IMG/VR virus record: IMGVR_UViG_3300030450_001297
Span: 1-23,242 of that record
Reading direction: 5' to 3' (one strand)
Source: a virus
Length of the DNA stretch: 23,242 bases
Below, piece after piece: positions 1 through 10,200 of the stretch (position 1 is the first letter of the stretch; each line of letters opens with the position of its first letter). A program made the position numbers and the translations under genes. The notes beneath the pieces were generated by a model that saw nothing but the letters and a program-made list of their open reading frames with translations, was not told the DNA's origin and did not search any database.

Positions 1-790
1 AAGAATTTTGCAATAGATTGACTATTATTACTATTTTGTATATGAACTTCACTACCACTTAGAGCTAAAACTCCAGTACCAGCATCATGAATTCTACTGT
101 TACTTCCATCATGGTAAATTTTTAGATCTTCACCAGCACCAAAATATGTACCATTATTATCGGGGAAATAAGCATGTCCAGTTATTGATACTCCACCACT
201 ATTAGTTTCAAACTTCTTAGAGTTACTGTGATAAAGTGATACAGCTCCACCCTCGACTGCTGTCATGTAGAACTCATCATCATCAGCATTCTTTATTTGT
301 AAATCTTTAGCACAAATATTTAAGTCACCTGGACCTACATCTTTTATCCAAGACTCTGTTCCATCATGGTAGATTTGTAGATCATTTCCAGTACCAAACC
401 TTACCTTAGTACTATCTGGTATATCTATGTTAGCACCAGTAAAAGATACCCTGGCAGCATTATTTACATTATCATGGAGTGTAAGTGTTGCAGTTGAATT
501 ATACAAACTCCATTTATTAGTACCTGATACTGCCCAACGTAGAGCAGTATCGCCACTACCATCTAATACAGCATCAATACCAATTTTTACACCAGCACTA
601 GTAGTTTCAAGCTTCTTAACGTTGTTATGAAAGAGTTCTACAGCTCCGTCAGGTATACAAGTAATTGCATACTCGTTAGCTTTAGCCCATACCCTTAACT
701 CACCACCGCCATTATAGATATAGCTGTTTGAACCATCATGATATAGCTGTAAATCATCACCTGCACCAATTTTTACTTTAGCAGTATCTG
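1..790 (-). repeat. Three long YHDG modules in distal fibre shaft
   Basis: Three consecutive modules share the pattern F/I-G-x-G-x-DL(Q/K)(L/I)YHDG(S/T), then a strand, an LYH/LFH element and K(K)(L/F)ETxSxGV. The YHDG codons lie near 740, 370 and 115, so the spacing is uneven (about 370 and then 255 bases). Modules of this kind are common in tails of marine phages and probably fold as beta-rich segments of the trimer. The third module is cut by the window edge. Confidence 0.75.
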
Positions 791-3212
791 AGTTTATATC
801 TATACCACCTGTAGTTACAATATCTATGTCTGCAGCTAAATGTGCAGTATCTATACTTCCATCTACGTAGTGTTCAGAATTAATAGAATCGTCTGCAATC
901 TTTGTACCATCTACAGCATCTGCAGCAATCTTAGCAGTCGTAACACAACCACTTTGTAAGATATCTGCATCAACTGTATTATCACTAGGTGTACCAATTG
1001 AAACAGTGTCACCTAAGACAACTACAAAATAATCAGATCCAGTAGCTGGTGCGTTAGATAACTTAAGTGTGTTACTACTTATAGCAAAACCTTCACTAGG
1101 TGTACTTGTACCAGCATTAGGTTTTTGTATAACACCGTTGATACTGACAATAGTTGACTGAGCATCTGTAGCTGCAGTAGACATTGTAAAGTCTGTTGTA
1201 GAGCCATCAAATGCCGGACTTAATGTTACTATATGTGAAGATGAAGATTGAGCTACATCGTCCCATGCAGAAGTAGTAGCATTATAAACCTTCATTTTGT
1301 TGGCACTTGTATCATAATACAAATCACCAGCATCATTACTAGATCCAGGTGCAGATGAAGCTATACGGTATCTAGCTTTAAAGTCATTAATATCATCAGA
1401 TAATTGTTTTATATCATCTTCTTTACCTAGTATCTTATGATAGTTATATGTCTGACTTGATCCTGTAGAGCTGACCATTAGGCCCATACCAGCAGCTAAG
1501 GTTGTGCCTTGTAAAGTAGTTGGGAAGTTATTAATAATTACATTATCAGACCCATTACCTACAGTTCTAGCTGTTGTAGATCTACCTGCTACTCCACTAC
1601 CATCTTGGACAACTATACCACCAGCATCAGAAATACTTATTACAACACCAGCAACTGGTTGAGTTGTAGGGAAATTATCTTCATCTGCTATGACTTCAAA
1701 GCCACCAAATGGTAATAGTTGTGCTTCTACATAATCAACAACAGCTCCTGAAGTTGGATAATGAACATCACTATCTGTTATGGTAGCTTGCTTAGTCATA
1801 CCATCGCAAATACCATCAATCTCATCGATAGTAGAATTAAGCTCAGAAGCAGCTGCTAAGGTTGAAGCAGTGACTGAATTCATACTAGATAACGTGGTAA
1901 GACGAGCATTCTGAAGATGTTCAGTTTGTACTGCATCATCTGCTATTTTAGCTGCTGTAACGCAATCAGCTCCTAAAGCTGCATTATCTACAGACAAAGG
2001 AGCATAATGCTCAGTATCTATAGAATCAGCTACATAATGTTCAGAATTGATTACATCATTTTGTATGTTATCACCGTCTATAATATCAACAGCTAAATGT
2101 TCATGGTCAATAGAACCGTCTACATAATGTTCAGAATTTATAGCATTATCTTCAATTTTAGTACCATCTATAGCATCATTAGCTATTTCAGATCTTGCTA
2201 TAGTACCGTTGCTTGCAGCAGTTATTCTACCTTGTGCATCTACAGTAAGATCAGTTGCAGTATAAGAACCAGCTGTTACTGTTGTATGTGCCAAAGCATC
2301 GGCATCTACAGAGTTAGGTGCATAGTGTTCAGAATCTATAGAATCAGGTGCATAATGTTCTGACTCTATAACATCATCAGCTATTTTCGTACCATCTATA
2401 ATGTCTGCTGCTAAGTGTTCTCTGTCAATAGACCCAGCTGCATAATGTTCAGAGTCAATTGTATCATTAGCTATTTCAGCACCAGTAATAGTTTTTGATG
2501 CTATCTCATCAGCTGTTACTGCTCCATTAGCTATATCAGCTGTTGCAATTGTACTATCTACTAGGTTAGCACTCGCAACTGTAATATTAGTTGGAAGTGC
2601 ACCAGCTCCTAGTTTAGTTAAAGTAATAGCAGCTGAAGAGTTAATATCTTGATCAACAATAGTATCATTAGTTATCATTGTTGATGTTATTTTTTGGGAG
2701 TCACCAGTAGATACTAATTCATAAGTACCAGCAGAGTTATTAGGTAATTTATATGTTTGATCACTTGTAGGATCTGTTACCTTTAAACTTGTTTGAAATG
2801 TATTTACAGTATCTCCTTCAAAGACAAGTCCTTGACCTTTACCAAATTCTAAGTCACCTTGCATAGGAGAATCTCCTAAGGTGCTCATGGCATTGTTATC
2901 AACTTCTTGAGCTACGTAAAGTATTTGATCAAAGTTATCGTTTAAATCTTCAGCTTTAATCGCTGAACCTGCATAAAACGTTCCTCGTTTAATATCGTTT
3001 GCTGTATTTCTATATACAATTACTTCAGCATCATCAGGTGCTGCACTATTTAATTGTAGTTCTGTAGCGCTTGCCCATGTGTATTCAGTTGTTGCTTGAG
3101 TCGTTCCGTTAATTTTTATTTTAACATCTGACTTAACTAGATATGGAAATGTGAATGCAAAGTTGGTGGTTGTTGCATTTGTTGTCGTATAATTATTTTG
3201 TGTAACAGCCAT
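1..3212 (-). CDS. Tail fibre protein, T7 gp17-like N-terminus, 3' end outside window
   Basis: I read this frame by hand: it starts with ATG at 3210-3212 and stays open for about 1,070 codons to the left edge, so the C-terminal receptor-binding tip is missing. The first ~150 residues (MAVTQNNYTTTNATTNFAFT, then FPYLVKSDVKIKI, a VIVYRNT strand and AIKAEDLNDNFDQILYVAQE) match the T7 tail-fibre N-terminal domain that docks the fibre to the tail. The shaft then holds many short motifs of the type SEHYAxxSIDxEHLA and AAKIADDAV, and near the edge three long modules each containing DLQ/KxYHDG. These are typical of trimeric shafts in marine phage fibres. No Shine-Dalgarno sequence is visible upstream. 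The gene is last in the structural series, as in T7. Fibre identity is firm; the receptor is unknown. Confidence 0.93.
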   Translation of the reverse strand, partial: MAVTQNNYTTTNATTTNFAFTFPYLVKSDVKIKINGTTQATTEYTWASATELQLNSAAPDDAEVIVYRNTANDIKRGTFYAGSAIKAEDLNDNFDQILYVAQEVDNNAMSTLGDSPMQGDLEFGKGQGLVFEGDTVNTFQTSLKVTDPTSDQTYKLPNNSAGTYELVSTGDSQKITSTMITNDTIVDQDINSSAAITLTKLGAGALPTNITVASANLVDSTIATADIANGAVTADEIASKTITGAEIANDTIDSEHYAAGSIDREHLAADIIDGTKIADDVIESEHYAPDSIDSEHYAPNSVDADALAHTTVTAGSYTATDLTVDAQGRITAASNGTIARSEIANDAIDGTKIEDNAINSEHYVDGSIDHEHLAVDIIDGDNIQNDVINSEHYVADSIDTEHYAPLSVDNAALGADCVTAAKIADDAVQTEHLQNARLTTLSSMNSVTASTLAAASELNSTIDEIDGICDGMTKQATITDSDVHYPTSGAVVDYVEAQLLPFGGFEVIADEDNFPTTQPVAGVVISISDAGGIVVQDGSGVAGRSTTARTVGNGSDNVIINNFPTTLQGTTLAAGMGLMVSSTGSSQTYNYHKILGKEDDIKQLSDDINDFKARYRIASSAPGSSNDAGDLYYDTSANKMKVYNATTSAWDDVAQSSSSHIVTLSPAFDGSTTDFTMSTAATDAQSTIVSINGVIQKPNAGTSTPSEGFAISSNTLKLSNAPATGSDYFVVVLGDTVSIGTPSDNTVDADILQSGCVTTAKIAADAVDGTKIADDSINSEHYVDGSIDTAHLAADIDIVTTGGIDINSDTAKVKIGAGDDLQLYHDGSNSYIYNGGGELRVWAKANEYAITCIPDGAVELFHNNVKKLETTSAGVKIGIDAVLDGSGDTALRWAVSGTNKWSLYNSTATLTLHDNVNNAARVSFTGANIDIPDSTKVRFGTGNDLQIYHDGTESWIKDVGPGDLNICAKDLQIKNADDDEFYMTAVEGGAVSLYHSNSKKFETNSGGVSITGHAYFPDNNGTYFGAGEDLKIYHDGSNSRIHDAGTGVLALSGSEVHIQNSNNSQSIAKF
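1890..2580 (-). repeat. Degenerate short repeats in tail fibre shaft (SEHY/AAKIADD type)
   Basis: Within the fibre gene a run of roughly 10-14 residue units recurs: an (I/V)(A/D)xxxIxSEHYA half and a GSIDxEHLAxDIIDGTKIADD half. SEHY codons fall near 2440, 2350, 2325, 2130, 2040 and 2010, and the block recurs once more near 865. The periodic Ile, Val and Ala with intervening polar residues suggests a triple-stranded fibrous shaft. At DNA level the repeated bases cataatgttcaga make this stretch a candidate for slippage or recombination. Confidence 0.75.
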
Positions 3213-3243
3213 TTACGCTATGTTAGAAAAGGTTATGGGTAGA

Positions 3244-6200
3244 TTATTTATAGATTAATGTTTTTAGACGTTCTATTTCGCTTCTTATTTGATTTGCTCT
3301 CCTATTCTTACCTTGCTTACGGTTCCAAGATTCTAATTCTTCATACTGATGTAACTTCAGTAAGTCATCTGCAGTTGTATTACCTTCCCGCTTAAGTTGT
3401 CTCCAAGCCCTTGCTTTCGCATTCTTGAAGATTTGTCTTATTAATTGAGCGTGTAAAGTATCATTAGGGTTATATGTACCTCTACCTGCAGCTCTATCAG
3501 CTTCCATATTATATATAGATTGTACAACAGCAGAGTTATTAAATAATTCTCTGAGTTGTTCTTCTATATTCTGTTGTCCCATTAAGAATTGGAATTCAGA
3601 TCTTAATTTAGGTAAATGTTTAAGAGATATACCACCAGGAGCTGTATTGAATGTTTGTTTGAGGTTAATTCCACTACGGAATAATAATTCTCTAGTAGGA
3701 GTTGTGCCAATATTTATTTGGAAAGGACTAATAGCATTATACAAACGGGTTATAGGATCATAAGCTTTAATTTTAGATCCATCTAATATATCGTATTTAT
3801 AAGGAAGTTTTCCAGAATCTCCTCCTGTTAAATCAGTCCAAAGGTTCCTATTACCAATACTTTGTAACACTCCACTCTCTAATTCCCTCATACCAGGACT
3901 TAATAGTTTACCTACTTCATTTCTAAAGCTAGATAATGGTATTTGGTTATTTAAAAACATACCTACAACACGGTTACTATCTGCACCTCTACTGGTCCAT
4001 AAGTCTTGGAATTGTAATAAACCGGCTAAGAAGGTTCTGTTAGTAACATTAGCACTAATTAAATAAGCTAATCTACCATACCAATCTCCGGCCCATTGCT
4101 CACCCATAACTTTTTGTCCATCTACTACATCAGCAGAGAAACTAAGAATCATATTAAATGGTTCTAAAGATTCATAACTAACATATCCACCACCAATTTT
4201 AACTGATCTTGGTTGCCATCCAGCTTGAATCCAACTATTTCTTAACTGTCTATCAGGAGGCCCATTGCCTGTAATTTGACCATTTAATGCAGCCCAAGTA
4301 GCACTAAATGCTACACCATTACCAATAGCCATCCTACCTTTCATAGTGCTTCTAGCGATCTCTAAATCATTCGCACTTTTTATACCATACTTAAGCATCT
4401 CTGGATCATTCCAGGATTTAGTCATGATATCATGGTGTTCTTTTATAAAGAGGTTTAAACCAGGTGTATACTTAGAAGTCATTTCTAAAGCGTTAACACC
4501 AGTTCTAGCAAATAAGAAGAATGGTTTTAAGAATGGGGTTCTATCAAAAACTCTATCTAATGATTGAATTCTACCTGTAAGTTCTTTAGTTAACTTAGCT
4601 TCATCAGCTGCGAAACTAGCCATTTCATCTGATAGTTGCCCATCCGAAGAAAATACCCTACTTTCAAAGCTCATTTCTCCAGCTCTAATAAGGTCAGCAA
4701 AGTCTTCATCAGATACTGTTAAATTCTGAGCTTTTAATTTACTATAAACATCGTTAAAGGCTAACTGTTTGATACGTCCTCTACCAATCATATTAGTAAA
4801 GAATGCATCTTGAGCTGACATTAGGCGAGGACCATAATTAAATAATGGTACTTTGTTTAACCACCTTAACCAATCAGCAGTTCTATATACAGCTTTATCA
4901 GAATCACTACCATATTTTTCAGACCAATCTTTTAATGCTGTCCACTCAGTATCTGATTTAGTAGAAGTAAATCCTCTAAATCCTTCAGGGTGCATATTAT
5001 ATGATTGGAAATCTGCTATTGCTTTACGCCAAGAATCATTAACACTAGATACCATACCAGCTAAATTAGCAAAAGCACCTCTTGTTACTTCATCATTACC
5101 TGTTAAATAATCACCAGCACTACCTATAATAGTAGCTACAGGCCTCATAACTGTACCCACACCTGTACCAGCTAAAGCTCTCATAGGTGTTTTAGGTCCA
5201 GATAGCATGGAATTCATGCCCATTCTTTGTAATTCACCGATTATAGCGTTACGTGTATATTCATTACCTTCTCTATAACCATTTAAATTACGACTCATAA
5301 AGGCATGTAAGTCTTTCCAAGTTTGTTTATTACCATTACCACCTGCTATGAAATGTAAATAAGATTCTAAAAGTCCTTCACTTGCATCATTTTGAAGTAA
5401 TTGTTTAAGAGTTCTTATATCTTCAGCAACAGCATCTGATGCTCGACTGCGAGCTGCACTTAAATCAGGACTATCTTTTATTCCTCTTTTAAATCTGGCT
5501 AAGTTGAAACTAGATAATAAACTTGTTTCCTTTCTCATACGTGCTACTGCTGAGTATCTAGCAAGTATTCCTTCTAAAAAACTACCAGGATCTTTAGCAC
5601 TTATTTTATCAGCTACACTTAAAGCAGCTTTAGCTAAATCCCTTGCTTCATATAGGAATTGCCCTAACATTACATCAGTTGCAACAAGTTGTGATTTATT
5701 TAAAATACCAATACCTTCAATTACTGACGGTTTATTAGCATCTTTACGTTTAATATAATTAATTATATCTTCTTCAGGTATATCATTTAATCTACTATGA
5801 CCAGAGTCACTTAAGAATTGGGATAGTTCTGCTGAAGCCCTAGCTAAATCTTCAGTAATAACATCTGAATTAGCTCCGTTATATAATTTTTGATAAGCTG
5901 GATCAGCTACTAATCGTTTAGCTAACGCATTACGTTCTGTTATTACAGTACCAGGTGCTTGATATTCAATCCGACGTATATTAGCTTCAGTAATTGTACC
6001 TCTTGGGGATCCATACTTTTGACTAGGATCATTACGGATTTGAATTTGATCCCTAACACCTTTCATAGGTTTAGTAGAACTAGATAAAGCGTTATTCTCT
6101 GTTACATTATCACCGTCATAATAAGCTGGGTTCTCTCTTGGCTGGTTGTTAGATAAATCTTTTTGAAGTTGTTCTAAAGATAATTGCTCATGACTCTCTT

Positions 6201-7215
6201 GTTGCTTAACAGCACGTCTAGCTAGATTACGTTCTGGGCCCCAATCAATATTATCACCATCTGCAATTTCTTGCATTTTAGCTTCTTTTTGTTCTTTAGT
6301 TAATTTACTCCAAGGGTCGTTCTTTTTACGCCAGTTATCAATACCATCATTAGATTTAGTTTTACGATATTCAGCTCTTTCATATTTTACTTGAGCTAAA
6401 TTTTCTAAGTCATCTGTTTTTAAATCATAATCAAAATCAGCATTATCAAGCACAGCCTCAGTTAAAGGGTCTGGAGCTGTAAGATTCTTTTTAGTAAATT
6501 GTCTATGTCGTTGTGCTATTTCTCTAGATCCCCAACCTAAAGCTTCACCAGCAAGATCAAACATACCACCTAAACCTAAACCTTCACCAAAGTTATAGAT
6601 CGCTCGTTGAGCAGGTGACATATCTTCTGTTGTAGCAAAGGGGGTTAATGCTTCTTTCCATTGAGGTTTGATATCTATTAGAGATGCAGCTAAATTTTGT
6701 TCTTGAGATTGATTACTGATAACATCGTATATACCTCCTTGAACTGCTCCTAACCCTACACGACCCATACGTGTGGCCTTAGCAGCGGTTATAAGTCCAC
6801 GAGCTCCTTTGATACCCCACATCACTTTACCGGTCCCTACAAGGCCTGCAGCTATCTCTGTAGCACTTCTAACGAAACCACCCCACCTTGTACGTGTGAT
6901 AGGTTTACGATTAATTATCCAAGGAGCATTAAATTTATAAGGATCTTCAGGATCATCTTGTTGATAAAATTTAGGATCAAAGAATTTAGGAATGGAACCA
7001 ACACTATTAATAGCATCGATACCACCACCAGCAACTGCATTAACACCTTCTTTGAGATTCTCTAGTACACCGAAATCTTCAGGAGCTGTGCCTTCATGAG
7101 TTGATGTAATTTCAGGTTCTGGTGATTGATTTCGTTCTTCAATCTCTGGTGATACTTCTCTAGATTGATTCGCCTGTCTAGTTCTATTTACTAAATCTAG
7201 TTCATCAGATCTCAT
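3244..7215 (-). CDS. Internal virion protein, T7 gp16 position (1,323 aa)
   Basis: The size is close to T7 gp16 (about 1,318 aa) and the position, between the gp15-like gene and the fibre, is the same. T7 gp16 is part of the internal core that is ejected at infection and carries a lytic transglycosylase domain at its N-terminus. Here the N-terminus is instead acidic and low-complexity (residues 1-50), followed by a glycine-rich amphipathic stretch (about 110-165, GGFVRSATEIAAGLVGTG onward) that could insert into membrane. I see no ESxF...GLxQ-type transglycosylase motif. The middle and C-terminal thirds are alpha-helical in character, ending in a basic Arg/Lys-rich tail. The start is supported by a GAGGGGG ribosome site at 7226-7232. 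The core role is inferred from position and size. Confidence 0.8.
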   Translation of the reverse strand: MRSDELDLVNRTRQANQSREVSPEIEERNQSPEPEITSTHEGTAPEDFGVLENLKEGVNAVAGGGIDAINSVGSIPKFFDPKFYQQDDPEDPYKFNAPWIINRKPITRTRWGGFVRSATEIAAGLVGTGKVMWGIKGARGLITAAKATRMGRVGLGAVQGGIYDVISNQSQEQNLAASLIDIKPQWKEALTPFATTEDMSPAQRAIYNFGEGLGLGGMFDLAGEALGWGSREIAQRHRQFTKKNLTAPDPLTEAVLDNADFDYDLKTDDLENLAQVKYERAEYRKTKSNDGIDNWRKKNDPWSKLTKEQKEAKMQEIADGDNIDWGPERNLARRAVKQQESHEQLSLEQLQKDLSNNQPRENPAYYDGDNVTENNALSSSTKPMKGVRDQIQIRNDPSQKYGSPRGTITEANIRRIEYQAPGTVITERNALAKRLVADPAYQKLYNGANSDVITEDLARASAELSQFLSDSGHSRLNDIPEEDIINYIKRKDANKPSVIEGIGILNKSQLVATDVMLGQFLYEARDLAKAALSVADKISAKDPGSFLEGILARYSAVARMRKETSLLSSFNLARFKRGIKDSPDLSAARSRASDAVAEDIRTLKQLLQNDASEGLLESYLHFIAGGNGNKQTWKDLHAFMSRNLNGYREGNEYTRNAIIGELQRMGMNSMLSGPKTPMRALAGTGVGTVMRPVATIIGSAGDYLTGNDEVTRGAFANLAGMVSSVNDSWRKAIADFQSYNMHPEGFRGFTSTKSDTEWTALKDWSEKYGSDSDKAVYRTADWLRWLNKVPLFNYGPRLMSAQDAFFTNMIGRGRIKQLAFNDVYSKLKAQNLTVSDEDFADLIRAGEMSFESRVFSSDGQLSDEMASFAADEAKLTKELTGRIQSLDRVFDRTPFLKPFFLFARTGVNALEMTSKYTPGLNLFIKEHHDIMTKSWNDPEMLKYGIKSANDLEIARSTMKGRMAIGNGVAFSATWAALNGQITGNGPPDRQLRNSWIQAGWQPRSVKIGGGYVSYESLEPFNMILSFSADVVDGQKVMGEQWAGDWYGRLAYLISANVTNRTFLAGLLQFQDLWTSRGADSNRVVGMFLNNQIPLSSFRNEVGKLLSPGMRELESGVLQSIGNRNLWTDLTGGDSGKLPYKYDILDGSKIKAYDPITRLYNAISPFQINIGTTPTRELLFRSGINLKQTFNTAPGGISLKHLPKLRSEFQFLMGQQNIEEQLRELFNNSAVVQSIYNMEADRAAGRGTYNPNDTLHAQLIRQIFKNAKARAWRQLKREGNTTADDLLKLHQYEELESWNRKQGKNRRANQIRSEIERLKTLIYK

Positions 7216-7217
7216 GA

Positions 7218-10200
7218 CTAGTTATCCCCCTCAAGATTTCGGTCAATAACTTTACCAGCACTATCACGGAAAATCATATCAAACAAATTGCGATATGGGC
7301 TTAGTTGACTTGGTGACCATAATGGTTTAATTTCGGGTAAATTTATAAGTTCTTGCATAGTCAATGGTTCTGATGGGTTACCGTTTGGTAAAGTTATAGT
7401 ATATGATGATCCTTTTTTTCTAATATTCAACTCTTTTAATTTATGTTTTAGTACCTTTTGGGTGAAATCCTTCTTCAATTCCTTACGACTTTTTTCGAAA
7501 GGATTCATATTCTTATGCCAGGATTTAGAGTCGATACGCTCTTGAAAACTTTTAAGGTTTTCATTCAGCTCCTCAACTAGAGAAGTGGGGACATTTAAGT
7601 CCGTTCCATTTACGTTAAATTTAGTAGTTGGCTCTGGCTGAGATGTTGGTATCATTTTGGTTGTATGTTTGTCCTGATACCCTGCATCTTTCAAAATTTT
7701 AGCAAACTCTTTCTTTTTCCCACCTGGAAGAAATGATGTTGTTAAGTCATTCTTTCTAGCAAACTCTTGTAAATTATACAACATGTTAGGACGTAACATA
7801 TGTACATATATACCCGTCTTTCGGAATGTACCTTGTGCATCACCAGCGCCACTACCAATTGTTTCGTTTAAAAAATCTATTGTTGTTTTTTTGTCTAAAT
7901 AGGAGTCTACTCCCCCCATAGCTTTCCCTGACAAATTTTGTAACAGTACTTTCATACCAGAGACTTTATCTGTCACTGACCACTCACTAGTAGCTGATTT
8001 GAATTCAGCTTGACCCATTTGATTGATAATTTCTTCAGTTAATAATGAATCTCCGTCAATTAATCCTGACTCAATATAATGTTGAATTTCAGATCCATTA
8101 AGTCCAAATGCTGTAATTTCACTAATACGTCCTTCATTTAGTAATGAAACCATCTCAGTTGCTGTGAATTCGGTTATCTTTCTACCAGGGAATATTACAT
8201 CAAAAGCACCATGATTTTTACCAGAAACAGAACCATTTGTATTTATTTGACTAGTTGCAAGATTCATATGATCAATCTTTGTATTAGATTTTGACTTCTT
8301 TATATGATAATCTGTTGCAGCATCAAAAAACGGGTCAAATTCACCTTCACCTGCATTATACATCTGAAGTGTTTTCGTTAGATTCTCACTTGCAGCACTA
8401 CCATTACTAACTAGTCTGTAGTAGTCATTCGGAATTGCACTAGGTAATTCATAATGTTTTAAAACTATTTCTTGTAGATCTTGAGCACTCATGGCTTTAC
8501 CTTTTCCATAAGCTATACTAATGTCGGTATCTATAGTTGGTACACCTTTTTGGATATTTACTAAATTTTCAAAATAAGGATGAATTTCACCTAATTTTAT
8601 ATTCTGAGTTACCCACTCTTTGTCTGGTAAGAGCCCTTTATCTTCCCAAGGCACTGTTATTTGACTTATAAAAGTTTGGTTGGCTAACGGAGCGCTGTTT
8701 AAACGTAGAGTAGCTTGATAAGCCTGATCGCCTCCTGTTACATCGGTACTAAGTATTCTAGGCTTACCATTTATTAGTCGGAAAAACCCTGTATTTAACT
8801 TCGCCTGATCATGGTATTCCTTAATAACCTCTCTTTTTACCTCTGTCCAAGTTTTACCTCTCGACAGTTCATATCGATCCCACGTCTCTGCATTAATCTC
8901 ATTTGTTAAATCTTGCAGATGGTACGACCTATCAACTTCATCTGGTACAAGTTGATATAACTCACTGCTCTTCAAAACATTTTCTATATCTTTGGTTATT
9001 TGAGCTTGTGCTGTCGCTGCTTTATACCCATCCCCCAGACCTGCTTCCGTAATTAGCTTTTTTAATCTCTTATAATCTGGATGATTAGGAGGAATTTGAT
9101 TTAACATTTCTAGAGGGACTGGCTGCTGTGCTGAAATTCGACTCTCCACGTTTAGAATAGCCTCTTTAGGATCTATTGAACTATGATTCATATTCAGGTA
9201 TTTGCCTAATCTCAACTGCAAAATGTCTGGAGGTATTCCACTTGTTCGTATTATTTCAGCTTTTGCGTCAGGAGTCAAAGTATTGTTAGCTATATGCTGC
9301 TCAAAACGATTTCTAGTGAATGCAACAGCAGAAACCATTGCTTTATCTTCTTCGTCAGCTTGTTTTACTTCAGCTGCATAAATATTATTCAACACCTTAT
9401 CAAAACGACCGCCTAAAGCATTTGGATCACCTAATAGAACATCTCTATCCTTTCCATCCCACCCTTTAAATATCATATTTTTCATTTTCTCAATATCATC
9501 TTCATTCAACGCTGTCGGACCTTGTGCTGCTAATTTATCTAATTCTGCGAAGAATCTATCTAAAAGCTGCGTCCTAGTTAAATCACCGTCAGTATCTATT
9601 GTACCTTTTATATAAGTGAAAAGCTCACCACCAGTCATGTTAGGGGCGCTACGTACTCTCATGATTGTAGTTTGAATTTGATCTTGCGTAATCTTTGCTC
9701 TTTCTTTGAGATTATGATCATTGATTGCGGTAATAGCCTCAACTTGCTGTTGCTCACCATACTCTACTATACCTTGCCGAGCGAACAGACCTACCACGCC
9801 TTCAGAGAGGCCAGCGTCTATTAAACCTTTTGTCCGGTCCCGTTTAAGAGAATCGTATACTTGGTTTACTGTATCGACCGAATAGATTGTTGGATTATCA
9901 TTAAGATCATTAAGACTTACTTCACCATCATTAGTTTTAAATTTCTTACTACTATTCTTAGCAAAATAAGTTGCCATATTGGCTCTTGAAGAAGCTCCAG
10001 CTGCTATGACTCTAGGCATCATCATCTTCTGGAACCAATTAAGTTTTAATTGTTCGTTACCAGTAGCAGCATTATGCTTATTAATTGTTTGCATGTAGGC
10101 ATTAACTAACCCTACTTCATTAACTAGATTCTGATCCTGTGTTACAGTATCGATAGATACTCCAGACTGATTTATTTTTGTTGCTAGAGCTGCTTTTTCA

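Noticed and set aside
427-630. Plus-strand open frame of 67 codons
   Set aside because: It lies wholly inside the tail fibre gene on the opposite strand, with no ribosome site and low-complexity composition. It is a shadow of the fibre.
2097-2363. Plus-strand open frame of 88 codons rich in Ser, Tyr and Cys
   Set aside because: It is the antisense of the fibre's SEHY repeat block, and its own repetitive look comes from that.
1890-2580. Regularly spaced DNA repeats that could look like a CRISPR array
   Set aside because: The repeats are degenerate, unevenly spaced, in frame with the fibre protein and have no unique spacers of constant length.
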